From the NCBI GenBank assembly GCA_963798075.1, contig CAWCRU010000029.1, positions 62,001 to 126,000 of the forward strand: a stretch of 64,000 bases of DNA, written 5' to 3'. Under the pieces are notes generated by a model. It was not told the origin of the DNA. It was given only the letters and a program-made list of their open reading frames with translations, and did not search any database. Below, piece by piece: positions 9,277-17,554 of the stretch (position 1 is its first letter; every line of letters starts with the position of its first letter). This DNA is from DATAOG01 sp963798075 (GTDB lineage Bacteria; Pseudomonadota; Alphaproteobacteria; Geminicoccales; Geminicoccaceae). The position numbers and the translations under genes were made by a program.

Positions 9277-9417
9277 GCCCGCCCCCGGTGGCGCGGCCGC
9301 CCGCGAGCATACTTCGGTGCACGCCAAGCCTCGCCCTGAAGCCGTCGTCAACCAGCGCTTAAGACTGTCGCCCTAGCCTGGTGCCTCCCTTTTTGCCGCC
9401 CATGGGGGGCGAACGCG

Positions 9418-10713
9418 ATGCGGAGGCTCACGAGGATTTTCTTCGTGAACTGGGTGGCCTGCTGGCTGACCCTCGGGCTCGGTTTCTGGGGAACTGCGGC
9501 GTTCTCCTGGCCGGCGGCCGCAAGATCGGCAGACGGTGGCGAGGCCTGGCGGGTGCTCGAGAAGCATGGCTCGGTGCGGTTCCGGGCGCCGGGCGAGACG
9601 CAATGGTCGCAAGCGGCGCTCGGGACCGCGCTCCCGCCGGGCAGCCGTGTCGTCACCGATGCGAGCGGCTGGGCGGTCATCCAGCACGCCGACGGCAATT
9701 TCTGGGTCGAGCCGAATGCGCGCTTCGTGCTGCCGACGTCGGACGTGGCTCTGGTCCGGCAGGAGGTGGGGAGCCTGCATTACCGGATCACGAGGATGGG
9801 GCAGCGGCGGTTCGAGGTCGAGACGCCGTACGCCTCGCTGGTCGTCAAAGGCACCGTCTTCGACGTGCGGGTCGCCAGGACCGCCATGGCCGTCGACGTC
9901 GCGCGTGGCTGGGTCGGCATCGAAACCCCACAGGGAGCCAGGGCAGACCTGCGGGAAGGCCAAGGGGCCCGGATCGGCACGGGCGCCCAGTCGAGACTCG
10001 AGGTGCGGCCGGCTCCCGGCCAGGCGTTCGCGCCGGTGGCGGCCGACCCGCAGATCACGCCTGCAGTGCAGCCGCGCGGCGTCGATCCTGCCGATCAGGC
10101 CACTGGCGGTGCCGGCGGCGAAGCGGGTGAGACAAAAAGCTGGTTCGAGCGCTTTCTCGATACGCTGCCGGGCTGGGACCGCGGCGGCCTCGGCGGCGGG
10201 TCCGGCGGAGACGGCGGCGGCTCGAGCAACAGCGCCTCCGGTGGCAGCCACTCGGCCAGCTCTGACTCCAGCGGCAGCAACAGCAGCAGCAGCTCGGGCT
10301 CCGGCAGCTCCGGCAGCAGCGCTTCCGGCAGCAGCGGCTCCAGCAGCAGCAACTCCGGCAGCAGCAGCTCCGGCGGCGGCAGCTCCGGCGGCGGCAGCTC
10401 CGGCAGCGGCAGCTCCGGCAGCGGCAGCTCCGGCAGCGGCAGCTCCGGCAGCGGTAGCTCCGGCGGCAGCGGCAGCTCCGGCAGCGGCAGCTCCGGCAGC
10501 GGTAGCTCCGGCGGCAGCGGCGCGGGCAGCGGTAGCTCCGGCAGCGGCAGCTCCAGCGGCAGTGGCTCCGGCGGCGGCGGCCACTCCGGCGGCGGGCTCG
10601 GTGTCGGCGTCGGCGTCGGCGGCATCAGCGCCGGTGTCGGCATTGGTCACGGCGGCCTTGGCGTCGGCGTCGGCATTGGCGGCCACGGCATCGGCGTCGG
10701 CGTTCACAAGTAG
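9418..10713 (+). CDS. FecR-domain protein with long Gly/Ser-repeat tail
   Basis: A 431-residue exported protein. Residues 1-36 form a signal peptide; residues 40-200 hold a FecR domain (SVRFRAPGE, GTALPPGSRVVTDASGWAVI, ETPYASLVVKGTVFDVRV), the periplasmic sensing fold also found alone as an envelope protein. From about residue 250 the chain becomes almost pure Gly/Ser built on a GSGSS unit, then ends in a Gly-Val-Gly-Ile stretch with His (GVGVGVGGISAG, GGHGIGVGVHK). The tail looks disordered and may be surface or matrix associated. FecR proteins next to CHASE2 proteins are a recurring pair, and the CHASE2 gene follows 108 bases downstream. Confidence 0.8.
   Translation: MRRLTRIFFVNWVACWLTLGLGFWGTAAFSWPAAARSADGGEAWRVLEKHGSVRFRAPGETQWSQAALGTALPPGSRVVTDASGWAVIQHADGNFWVEPNARFVLPTSDVALVRQEVGSLHYRITRMGQRRFEVETPYASLVVKGTVFDVRVARTAMAVDVARGWVGIETPQGARADLREGQGARIGTGAQSRLEVRPAPGQAFAPVAADPQITPAVQPRGVDPADQATGGAGGEAGETKSWFERFLDTLPGWDRGGLGGGSGGDGGGSSNSASGGSHSASSDSSGSNSSSSSGSGSSGSSASGSSGSSSSNSGSSSSGGGSSGGGSSGSGSSGSGSSGSGSSGSGSSGGSGSSGSGSSGSGSSGGSGAGSGSSGSGSSSGSGSGGGGHSGGGLGVGVGVGGISAGVGIGHGGLGVGVGIGGHGIGVGVHK
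10207..10580 (+). repeat. Coding low-complexity repeat, 15-base unit (Gly-Ser-Gly-Ser-Ser)
   Basis: Within the FecR-domain gene the DNA is built from GGCAGC, GGCGGC and AGCTCC blocks, most regularly as the 15-mer GGCAGCTCCGGCAGC repeated in tandem around 10390-10560. Scattered changes (GGT for GGC, inserted GGC) show an old, drifting array. Copy number is likely to vary between strains through slippage. Confidence 0.9.
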
Positions 10714-10738
10714 GCCGCGGGACCGCGATGGCCGCGGC
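10714..10738 (+). terminator. GC-rich inverted repeat after the FecR gene
   Basis: GCCGCGG and CCGCGGC pair over seven bases with an 11-base loop, starting at the stop codon of the FecR gene. No T run follows, so it may be an attenuator between the two genes or simply chance in GC-rich DNA. Confidence 0.3.
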
Positions 10739-10821
10739 TCTCCCGTCACCGGTCGGGCGCCGCCGGGCGGCGGCCCCTTCGCGGCGGTGGCGGCGCTAAG
10801 CGCAGCCCGAGCCTGCCCGGC

Positions 10822-13551
10822 ATGCGTCGCTCGTTGCTGTTTGCCACCCTGGGGACGGTGGTCGCGCTCGCCCATTTCGAGGGCGCCCTGGACTTCGTCG
10901 ACCGCCATCTTCAGGACGCCCGGGCGCGCCTTGCGACCCGCCCCGCCAGCGGCGAGGTCGTGGTCGTCGGCATCGATCCCGACAGCCTGGCCTGGCTCGA
11001 GACCTGGCCATGGCCGCGCCGGTTCTATGCCGAGGTCGTCGAGCATCTGATCGCGGCCGGGGCGGCCACGATCGCTCTCGACATCGATTTCAGCTCGACC
11101 GCCGCCGCCGCGGACGATGCCCGGCTGGCAACCGCCCTTGCCAGGGTCGGTGCCGACCGCATCGCGCTGCCGGTGTTTCGCCAGTTCAACCGGCGGCCGG
11201 ACGGCGGCAGCGATCCCGTCGACACCTGGCCGCTGCCGCGCTTTCGTTCCCACGCCACCTTGGTGCACGCCGATTTCCAGCCGGATCCGGACGGTCTGAT
11301 CCGACGGGTGGAAGCCGCGCATCGCCGCCAGACAATCCAGGTTCCAGCACTTGCCGTGTGGCTCGCCGACCGGCGCGAGGCGGCTGACCAGATCGTCATC
11401 GACTTCAGCATCGACCCCCACAGCATCCCCGTGCTGAGCTTTGCCGACGTCCTCGAAGGCACGTTCGATCCGAGCATGGTTGCGGGCAAACGCGTGATCG
11501 TGGGCGCGACGGCGAACCAGCTCGGGGACATAGCCAGCGTGCCTCGCTATCGCCTCCTGCCCGGCCCGCTGATTTACGCTCTGGCCTTCGAGACGCTGCG
11601 GCAGGGGCGGGCGCTATTCGAGGTCGGCGGCTTGCCGGTCGCGATCGTCACCGTCGCGCTGACGCTGGGCTTCGGCATGATCGCCTCGCGGCTCACGCTC
11701 GCCTCCGGCGCTCTGGCCTTCGCCGGCTGCGCCGGCACGATCGAGGTCGGCGCCGCGCTGCTCCAGGTGCTTGCGCCCGTGTCGCTGCATACCAGCGGCC
11801 TCCTCGCGGGATTGCTTTGCGCCTTCGGCAGCTCGCTCGTCTATGTTGCCCGTCGCAAGGACAGCCTGTTGCGAGGCGTCGTCGACAACAGCTTCGACGG
11901 GATCATCACCTTCGATCGGGCGCGCAAGGTGACCTCGATCAATCCTGCCGCCGAGCGGCTGTTCGGCTGCAGCGCGCTGGACGCCCGCGGCAGTCCGCTC
12001 GGCAGGTTCCTGCCCGCCGAGACCGCGGCCGATGGTCTCGCGCACCTTCCCGGGGACCGGGGCCCTTACGAGCTCCTGGCGCTCGGACCGGGCGAGCGTC
12101 GCTTCCCCGTCGAGGTCGCGTGCGGGAGCATGCGGATCGAGGCCGAGTGGGTTGGCATTGCCGCCGTCCGCGACATCACCGATCGCAAGGCCCAGGAAGG
12201 GCGGCTCATGCATCTGGCGATGCACGACGCGCTGACGGGTCTCGCCAACCGGACGCTGTTGCAGGACCGTGTGGTCGGGGCCGTGGCCGCCGCCAGGCGC
12301 TCGGGCCAGCGCCTGGCCCTGCTTCTGCTCGATCTCGATCGCTTCAAGGAGGTCAACGACACGCTCGGCCATCAGGTCGGTGACGAGTTGCTGCAGCAGA
12401 TCGGGCCTCGGCTGCAGGCGCATCTGCGCGCGACCGACTCGCTCGCCCGACTGGGCGGCGACGAGTTCGCGATCCTGGCGCCCGACATCGGCGACCTCGG
12501 CACCGTCTGCGGGCTCGCCGAGCGAATCGTGGAAACCCTGGGTGAGCCCTTCCCGATCGGCGGGCTCGCGGTGGAGATCGGCGTCAGCATCGGCATCGCC
12601 ATGTTTCCGGAGCACGGCCTCGATGAGAAGGAGCTGCTCCAGCGGGCGGACGTCGCGATGTACACGGCCAAACGCAACCAGCAGGGCTTTGCGGTCTACA
12701 GCTCCGAGGAAGACACCCACTGCGTCCGGCGTCTGACGCTTCAGGGCGAGCTCCGACAAGCGATCGAGCACCGCCAGCTCGTGCTCTGGTACCAACCCAA
12801 GGTTGAGACGACGACAAGCCGACTGGCGGGCGTCGAGGCTCTGGTTCGCTGGCCACATGAGGTTCATGGCCTGATCCCGCCGGACGAGTTCGTTCCCTAT
12901 GCCGAGTATTGCGGCCTCATCAGGCCTTTGACGATCTGGGCGCTCGCGGCGACCCTCGAGCAGCAGAAGGCATGGCGCCGACGCGGGCTGACCATCCCGA
13001 TCGCCGTCAACGTTTCCGTCAAGTCGCTCCAGGATGCGGCCTTCCCTGCTCAGGTCAAAGAGCTGCTGCAGCGCTTCGAGAGCCCGCCCGCCGACCTGCG
13101 CTTCGAAATCACCGAAAGCACGCTGATGGCCGACCCGGCGACCGCCATGGCGGTCATTACCGAGCTGGCGGGGCTCGGCTGCAAGCTCTCGCTGGACGAC
13201 TTCGGCACGGGCTACTCGTCGCTCGCCTACCTCCAGAGCCTGCCGATCGACGAGCTCAAGATCGATCGCTCCTTCGTCATGGCGATGGAACGGGATGAGA
13301 GCGCGGCGGTCATCGTGCGCTCGATCGTCCACCTGGCCCACAGCCTCTGCCTGTCCGTGGTCGCCGAAGGCGTCGAGAGCGAAGGCGCTTTCGCTCGCCT
13401 GCGTGAGCTGGGCTGCGACCAGGTGCAAGGCTATTTCACAGGACGCCCCATGCCGCCCGCCGCCTTCCTGGCCTGGGTCGGCGAGGCAGGCTCCGGTACC
13501 GAGCGCGGCCGGGGGGCGCTCACCTCGAAGGCGCCGATGCTCGAAGGCTGA
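10822..13551 (+). CDS. CHASE2-PAS-GGDEF-EAL cyclic-di-GMP signalling protein
   Basis: A 909-residue membrane sensor. Residues 1-265 form an extracytoplasmic CHASE2 domain (VVVVGIDPDSLAWL, WPWPRRFYAEVV, KRVIVGATANQLGD), about residues 270-345 three membrane helices, 352-455 a PAS domain (DGIITFDRARKVTSINPAAE), then GGDEF and EAL. The cyclase motif RLGGDEFAI is intact and has an RATD inhibitory site five residues before it. The phosphodiesterase half keeps EAL, EITEST, DDFGTGYSSL, KIDRSF and AEGVE, so both activities look possible. It probably shares a transcript with the FecR gene upstream. The signal sensed is unknown. Confidence 0.9.
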   Translation: MRRSLLFATLGTVVALAHFEGALDFVDRHLQDARARLATRPASGEVVVVGIDPDSLAWLETWPWPRRFYAEVVEHLIAAGAATIALDIDFSSTAAAADDARLATALARVGADRIALPVFRQFNRRPDGGSDPVDTWPLPRFRSHATLVHADFQPDPDGLIRRVEAAHRRQTIQVPALAVWLADRREAADQIVIDFSIDPHSIPVLSFADVLEGTFDPSMVAGKRVIVGATANQLGDIASVPRYRLLPGPLIYALAFETLRQGRALFEVGGLPVAIVTVALTLGFGMIASRLTLASGALAFAGCAGTIEVGAALLQVLAPVSLHTSGLLAGLLCAFGSSLVYVARRKDSLLRGVVDNSFDGIITFDRARKVTSINPAAERLFGCSALDARGSPLGRFLPAETAADGLAHLPGDRGPYELLALGPGERRFPVEVACGSMRIEAEWVGIAAVRDITDRKAQEGRLMHLAMHDALTGLANRTLLQDRVVGAVAAARRSGQRLALLLLDLDRFKEVNDTLGHQVGDELLQQIGPRLQAHLRATDSLARLGGDEFAILAPDIGDLGTVCGLAERIVETLGEPFPIGGLAVEIGVSIGIAMFPEHGLDEKELLQRADVAMYTAKRNQQGFAVYSSEEDTHCVRRLTLQGELRQAIEHRQLVLWYQPKVETTTSRLAGVEALVRWPHEVHGLIPPDEFVPYAEYCGLIRPLTIWALAATLEQQKAWRRRGLTIPIAVNVSVKSLQDAAFPAQVKELLQRFESPPADLRFEITESTLMADPATAMAVITELAGLGCKLSLDDFGTGYSSLAYLQSLPIDELKIDRSFVMAMERDESAAVIVRSIVHLAHSLCLSVVAEGVESEGAFARLRELGCDQVQGYFTGRPMPPAAFLAWVGEAGSGTERGRGALTSKAPMLEG

Positions 13552-13559
13552 CCACCCGA

Positions 13560-13581
13560 GCCGTTGCCATGCGGCAACGGC
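13560..13581 (+). terminator. Perfect 9-bp hairpin after the GGDEF-EAL gene
   Basis: GCCGTTGCC-ATGC-GGCAACGGC lies eight bases after the stop codon and is followed by a pyrimidine run (CTTCCCCTC). The stem is perfect. A weak T run makes it a likely but not classical intrinsic terminator for the FecR/CHASE2 unit. Confidence 0.6.
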
Positions 13582-13869
13582 CTTCCCCTCTGCTCGGCGG
13601 GCTTCCAGAAGCGCAGGGCCACGCCTGGCTGCTGTTCGCGGGGCCGCATCGGGCCGACTGGACCGAGATCGTGCTGCCGGAATTCACGCGCCAGACGCCC
13701 ACGGCTGACGGCCGATGGCCGGATCGTCACCCTGTCCCCGGACGGCCTCGCGGTCGTGCGCAGCCGGGGCGGCCGCAGGGCGGCGCCGGTTGCTTTCGGG
13801 TAAGCCCTTCCCATCTCTGGCAGGAGCCCCTAAAACCGGGCGCAGCCACGCGCCGCCGGGAGTGGATTG
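13582..13869. other. Intergenic region upstream of trcR, no confident gene
   Basis: This stretch holds the promoter region of trcR. A short frame can be drawn from ATG 13569 and, if one base is removed near 13703-13704, continues to 13803 with a protein-like end (LTADGRIVTLSPDG), but the proposed ATG lies inside the loop of the terminator hairpin and no ribosome site is visible. I do not call a gene here. Confidence 0.4.
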
Positions 13870-14460
13870 ATGGACCGACCGCTGATGCCGAAAGCCACGG
13901 CCGTATGGCTCGTGGAGAACACCAGCTTGACCTTCGAGCAGATCGCCGATTTCTGCGGCCTGCACCCGCTCGAGGTCAAGGGCATCGCGGACGGCGAGGT
14001 CGGCATGGGCATTCGCGGCCTGGACCCGGTGGCCAGCGGCCAGATGGACCGCGGCGAGATCGAGCGCTGCCAGAAGGATCCCAACGCCCGCCTCAAGCTC
14101 GCCCGCCCGGCGGCGGCCGACATCAAGCTCGCCAAGCGCCGCGAGCCCCGCTACACGCCGCTCTCGAAGCGCCAGGATCGCCCGGACGCGATCGCCTGGC
14201 TGCTGCGCCACCATCCGGAGCTCACAGACCAGCAGATCTGCAAGCTGCTCGGTACGACCAAGACCACGGTCAACGCGGTGCGCGATCGCACCCACTGGAA
14301 GAGCAGCGAGATCCGGCCGCGCGACCCGGTGCTGCTCGGGCTCTGCAATCAGGTCGATCTGGACGCGGCCGTGATCGCCGCCCGGGCCACGCAACGGCAG
14401 CACCAGGAGATCGACTTCGCCGCCGCCGAGCGGGCCTTGCTCGAGATCGAGACGGACTGA
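13870..14460 (+). CDS. trcR: TrcR / DUF1013 cell-cycle transcriptional regulator
   Basis: A 196-residue protein restricted to alphaproteobacteria. MPKATAVWLVENTSLTFEQI and FCGLHPLEVKGIADGE are the conserved DUF1013 opening, and DRTHWKSSEIRPRDPVLLGL the conserved close; two helix-turn-helix-like segments (LTFEQIADFCG and LTDQQICKLLGTTKTTV) are visible. The family was named TrcR after work in Caulobacter, where it associates with RNA polymerase and helps express cell-cycle genes. The ATG at 13870, after GGGAG, was preferred to TTG 13867. Its presence fits the CtrA boxes seen elsewhere in the window. Confidence 0.85.
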   Translation: MDRPLMPKATAVWLVENTSLTFEQIADFCGLHPLEVKGIADGEVGMGIRGLDPVASGQMDRGEIERCQKDPNARLKLARPAAADIKLAKRREPRYTPLSKRQDRPDAIAWLLRHHPELTDQQICKLLGTTKTTVNAVRDRTHWKSSEIRPRDPVLLGLCNQVDLDAAVIAARATQRQHQEIDFAAAERALLEIETD

Positions 14461-14478
14461 CCCCGTTCGGGGATCCGC

Positions 14479-15126
14479 TCAAAGGCCAAAGCTGCCGCCG
14501 ACGCCGAAGTTGAGCCAGCGCGGCAGGATGCCGAAGCCGTAGGTGTTGGCATAGTCGTCCGGAAACAAGGACGCTGAGGTGCGCCAGAGCAGGCGTTCAA
14601 AACTGTGGTCGGTCGGCCCCGCGACCCGATCCTCCTCATGGACGGCGTCGAGCGCCTGAGCGCCCTGGCAGAACAGGGCGAAGACGTTGAGCGTCTCGGC
14701 CGCGGGCGTCGTGGCAACCGTCTCCGGCGCACCGCAGGCGGCGGCCTCCGGCGGCTCCTTTGCCGGGTTCAAGATCACCACCAGATGCGGTTCGGGCGGC
14801 GCCGTCTCATCCGGATAGGTCGTGAAGCTGACGTCGAGGCCGGACACCCCGGCCGCCATCGCCCGGGTGACCAGGCTGTCGAGGCGCAGCTCGTCCATGC
14901 CGAAGGGGTTGCCCTGGACGACCGCCCGGATCGGACCCTCGGTCCGGCGCTCGACGAGCGCGCGCCGGGCGTCCTCGCCCGGAGCGCCCGTGCGCGGCGC
15001 CTCCCGCGTACAGCCCGCGAGCAGGATGGCGCCGACCAGGAGCACAGACAGCCGGCCGCGGCGCGCGCGCTCGAAACGGGCGCGCCTGGCGCTGGCAGGC
15101 GTGGGCGGCTCAGGCTTGGTCGGCAC
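14479..15126 (-). CDS. Putative lipoprotein, function unknown
   Basis: A 215-residue protein, GTG start, with an Arg-rich N-terminus followed by LSVLLVGAILLAGC; Cys39 is the likely lipid-acceptor. The mature part contains three further cysteines and an aromatic-rich C-terminus (DYANTYGFGILPRWLNFGVG). No family is recognised. Its start overlaps the end of the gene at 15110 by 17 bases, so the two are one transcriptional and translational unit, likely driven from the CtrA box upstream of the first gene. It converges with trcR, 18 bases apart. Confidence 0.65.
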   Translation of the reverse strand: MPTKPEPPTPASARRARFERARRGRLSVLLVGAILLAGCTREAPRTGAPGEDARRALVERRTEGPIRAVVQGNPFGMDELRLDSLVTRAMAAGVSGLDVSFTTYPDETAPPEPHLVVILNPAKEPPEAAACGAPETVATTPAAETLNVFALFCQGAQALDAVHEEDRVAGPTDHSFERLLWRTSASLFPDDYANTYGFGILPRWLNFGVGGSFGL

Positions 15127-15697
15127 TGTCGCTTTGAGCGGCCTCCGTCTCGGCCGGCTGGTGATCGGCCCCGAGGGCGCCCTGCGCCCGGGCCATCCCC
15201 TGCCAGTGGCGCGCCGACAGCAGCCGCCGGTCGCGCTCGATCCAGGCGGCGATCTGGCGCAGGGCCTCGGCCGCGCTCGACGGCAAGGTGCCGGGGCTGA
15301 CCAGGACCCGGACCGGGACGTCGTCGCTGAGCTCGTGATCGAGCTCGACCGACAGTCCCACGTCCTCCGAGGTTGCTGCGGGGTAGGCGTCGAAGCGGAC
15401 GAAGGGTTCCGGCTCGCGCTCGGTGTAGCGCTCGAGCAGATGGCTCTTGCTCGGCTTGGCCGCCGGGGCTTCGAAGATGCCCCGCATCAGCCGGCGCTTG
15501 AGGTTCTCGGGCTGATTGTGAAACATCTCGCGCGCCTTGCGCAGCGCCGCAAGATCGTCCGAGTTGAGGCCGCGGTCGATCCGATAGCGGAGCACCGCGT
15601 CCTCGCCGAGGGCGGCGACGACCAGGGGGCGCAGCTCCTGCAGGAAGTGCCGGAGCGCGCGCCGTTCTCCGACGTAGCGTTCACCGTCCATGGGCAT
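15110..15697 (-). CDS. Conserved-looking protein of unknown function, preceded by a CtrA box
   Basis: A 195-residue soluble protein, charged and rich in Arg, Glu and Ala, with no signal peptide. It contains RHFLQELRPLVVAALGEDAV and ENLKRRLMRGIFEA, likely helical. I recognise no domain. The ATG at 15697 follows AGGGGA at good spacing. It is first of a two-gene unit with the lipoprotein at 14479. A perfect TTAA-N7-TTAA sequence lies 24 bases upstream of the start codon, which suggests cell-cycle or motility-linked control. This is the unknown pair I would most like to see tested. Confidence 0.7.
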   Translation of the reverse strand: MPMDGERYVGERRALRHFLQELRPLVVAALGEDAVLRYRIDRGLNSDDLAALRKAREMFHNQPENLKRRLMRGIFEAPAAKPSKSHLLERYTEREPEPFVRFDAYPAATSEDVGLSVELDHELSDDVPVRVLVSPGTLPSSAAEALRQIAAWIERDRRLLSARHWQGMARAQGALGADHQPAETEAAQSDSADQA

Positions 15698-16006
15698 CCC
15701 GTGATCCCCTCGAGGGCCGATTAACCGGATGTTAAGGCTTCGGACCGGCTTCGACAATCGGCAATACCCTTAAAATGCCACCCTATGGGGCGCGCCCGGC
15801 CCGCAACTAGGGTTAGCGTCCGGGCGGCCGCGGGCCACCTGGGCGCTAAGCCGCAGCGCCGGAGTTGCCGCCGTGCCGGCGGGCTCAGCGTGCGGTTGGC
15901 AACGAGGCCCGGGGCAGCGCCGCGCGGGGTTTTCCCTGGATGCGGCGCCGCGAAAATGAGATAGTCGGCCGGCATCAAAAGAGGCACAGCAAAAGGGCTT
16001 GGTGAC
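15698..16006. other. Divergent intergenic region between the unknown pair and the amino-acid ABC transporter
   Basis: The left part carries the CtrA box. A second AT-rich patch around 15765-15785 (ACCCTTAAAATGCC) could be a promoter for either side. No small gene or RNA structure is evident. The leader of the binding-protein gene ends with AAAAGGGCTTGGTGAC before ATG 16007. Confidence 0.5.
15721..15735 (-). promoter_or_regulatory. CtrA-type box (TTAA-N7-TTAA)
   Basis: TTAACCGGATGTTAA is a perfect match to the full CtrA consensus of alphaproteobacteria and is 24-38 bases upstream of the ATG at 15697. The motif is near-palindromic so strand is assigned from the neighbour. At this GC content an 8-base AT-only match is rare by chance. 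Confidence 0.6.
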
Positions 16007-16810
16007 ATGCGACAGCACAAGGACATCAGGAAGCTCGCCACCCTGATCGTCGCGGCGGCGGCGCTCGTGGGCCTGGCCGGCAGCGCCGATGCGGGCGAGA
16101 AGCGTCATGTCAAGGTCGGCACCGAGGGCGCCTATCCACCCTTCAACGAGATCGACACCGGCGGCCAGCTGGTCGGCTTCGACATCGACATCGCCAAGGC
16201 GCTGTGCGACGCGGCCAACTTCGAGTGCGAATTCGTCGTCCAGGACTGGGACGGCATCATCCCGGGCCTGATGGCCAAGAAATACGATGCGATCATCGCC
16301 TCGATGTCGATCACGGACAAGCGCAAGGAGGTGGTCGACTTCACCCAGAAGTACTACCAGACGCCGGCCAAGTTCGTCGCCGCCAAGGGTGCCGGCTTCG
16401 ACATTTCGCCGGAAGGGCTCAAGGGCAAGGTCGTCGGCGTGCAGCGGGCCACGACCCACGAGAACTTCCTGCGCGCCAAGTTCCCGGAGGCCGAGGTGCG
16501 GACCTACGCGACCCAGGACGAGGCCAATGCCGATCTGGTGTCCGGCCGGCTCGACCTCGTGATGGCGGATTCGGTCGCCTTGCTCGATGGCTTCCTCAAG
16601 ACCGACGCCGGCAAGGACTTCGAGTTCGTCGGTCCGGGCTACGCCGATCCGAAGTATCACGGCGAAGGCGCCGGCATCGCGATCCGCAAGGGCGACGACG
16701 ACCTGCGCCAGGCCTTCAATGCGGCGATCGACAAGATCCGCGCCGACGGCACGTATCAGAAGATCAATGCCAAGTACTTCGACTTCGACGTCTATGGGCC
16801 GACCTCCTAG
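16007..16810 (+). CDS. Polar amino-acid ABC transporter, periplasmic binding protein
   Basis: A 267-residue family-3 solute-binding protein (HisJ/ArgT/GlnH class). A signal peptide ends near residue 29 (SADAGEK). The core shows VGTEGAYPPFNEID, LVGFDIDIAKALC, WDGIIPGLMAKKYDAIIASM and SMSITDKRKEVVDFT, the classical ligand-binding signature for Lys/Arg/Orn/His or glutamine-type ligands. Exact ligand cannot be read. Two permease genes follow directly; no ATPase gene lies in the cluster. Confidence 0.9.
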   Translation: MRQHKDIRKLATLIVAAAALVGLAGSADAGEKRHVKVGTEGAYPPFNEIDTGGQLVGFDIDIAKALCDAANFECEFVVQDWDGIIPGLMAKKYDAIIASMSITDKRKEVVDFTQKYYQTPAKFVAAKGAGFDISPEGLKGKVVGVQRATTHENFLRAKFPEAEVRTYATQDEANADLVSGRLDLVMADSVALLDGFLKTDAGKDFEFVGPGYADPKYHGEGAGIAIRKGDDDLRQAFNAAIDKIRADGTYQKINAKYFDFDVYGPTS

Positions 16811-16858
16811 GACGGCGGCGGGCCGGCCGCTCGCCTGATCGCGGCGGAGCTGGTTCGC

Positions 16859-17551
16859 GTGCTCGACTTCAAGGGCTATGAGTGGGTCTTCTGGGAGGGG
16901 GCAAAGATCACCCTCCTGGTCGGCCTGTCGGCGGTCCCGGTCGCGCTTGCCCTCGGCCTGCTGGGCGCCTGGGGCAAGCTCGCCGGCAATCCGGTCGCCC
17001 GCGGTCTCGCCGGCATCTACACGACGATCGTGCGCGGCGTGCCGGAGCTGGTGCTGATCCTGCTGGTCTACTACGGCGTCACGATCCTGCTCCAGAAGCT
17101 GCTGACCTTCGCGACCGGCGGCGAGGTGGTGGTCGACATCGATCCGTTCACGGCCGGGACGCTGACCCTCGGCGTGATCTACGGGGCGTTCGCCACCGAG
17201 GTGTTCCGCGGCGCCTTCCTGGCGCTCGATCGCGGCCAGGTCGAGGCGGCGCACGCGATCGGCATGAGCCCGGTGCTCGCGTTGCGCCGGGTCATCCTGC
17301 CGCAGGTCTGGCGCTTCGCGCTGCCGGGCCTGGGCAATCTCTGGCTGGTCCTGATCAAGGCGACCGCGCTGATGTCGGTGGTCCAGCTGCCGGAGCTGAT
17401 GCGCATGGCGGATGTCGCGGCGCGCGCGGTGCGGATGCCGTTCACTTTCTACTTCGGCGCCTCGATCATCTATCTCTTGATCACCGTCGCCTCGCTCCAG
17501 GTCCTGCATCGGCTCGAGGCCCGGGCCGAGCGTGGCATCCGGCGGGCCTGA
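16859..17551 (+). CDS. Polar amino-acid ABC transporter permease (HisQ-like)
   Basis: A 230-residue inner-membrane permease beginning at GTG 16859 with GGAG nine bases upstream. It has about five membrane segments and the EAA-loop EAAHAIGMSPVLALRRVILPQ that docks on the ATPase. TIVRGVPELVLILLVYYG is typical of the HisQ/ArtQ branch. It is followed after three bases by the second permease, so the pair is translated together and forms a heterodimeric channel fed by the binding protein upstream. Confidence 0.9.
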   Translation: MLDFKGYEWVFWEGAKITLLVGLSAVPVALALGLLGAWGKLAGNPVARGLAGIYTTIVRGVPELVLILLVYYGVTILLQKLLTFATGGEVVVDIDPFTAGTLTLGVIYGAFATEVFRGAFLALDRGQVEAAHAIGMSPVLALRRVILPQVWRFALPGLGNLWLVLIKATALMSVVQLPELMRMADVAARAVRMPFTFYFGASIIYLLITVASLQVLHRLEARAERGIRRA

Positions 17552-17554
17552 GCG

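Noticed and set aside
9373..11421. A 682-residue minus-strand frame rich in Ala/Gly repeats
   Set aside because: It is the antisense image of the FecR and CHASE2 genes, produced by high GC and the Gly/Ser repeat; no ribosome site or known domain.
11614..13428. A 604-residue minus-strand frame
   Set aside because: Antisense shadow of the GGDEF-EAL gene, whose own frame has every conserved motif.
10822..13551. The CHASE2-GGDEF-EAL protein as the LapD partner of the LapG-like protease
   Set aside because: LapD has a HAMP domain and a periplasmic LapG-binding domain with degenerate catalytic domains; this protein has CHASE2 and intact catalytic motifs and lies 40 kb away.
13569..13803. A short gene after the GGDEF-EAL protein
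   Set aside because: Its ATG is in the loop of a terminator hairpin, there is no ribosome site, and it needs a base correction to stay open.
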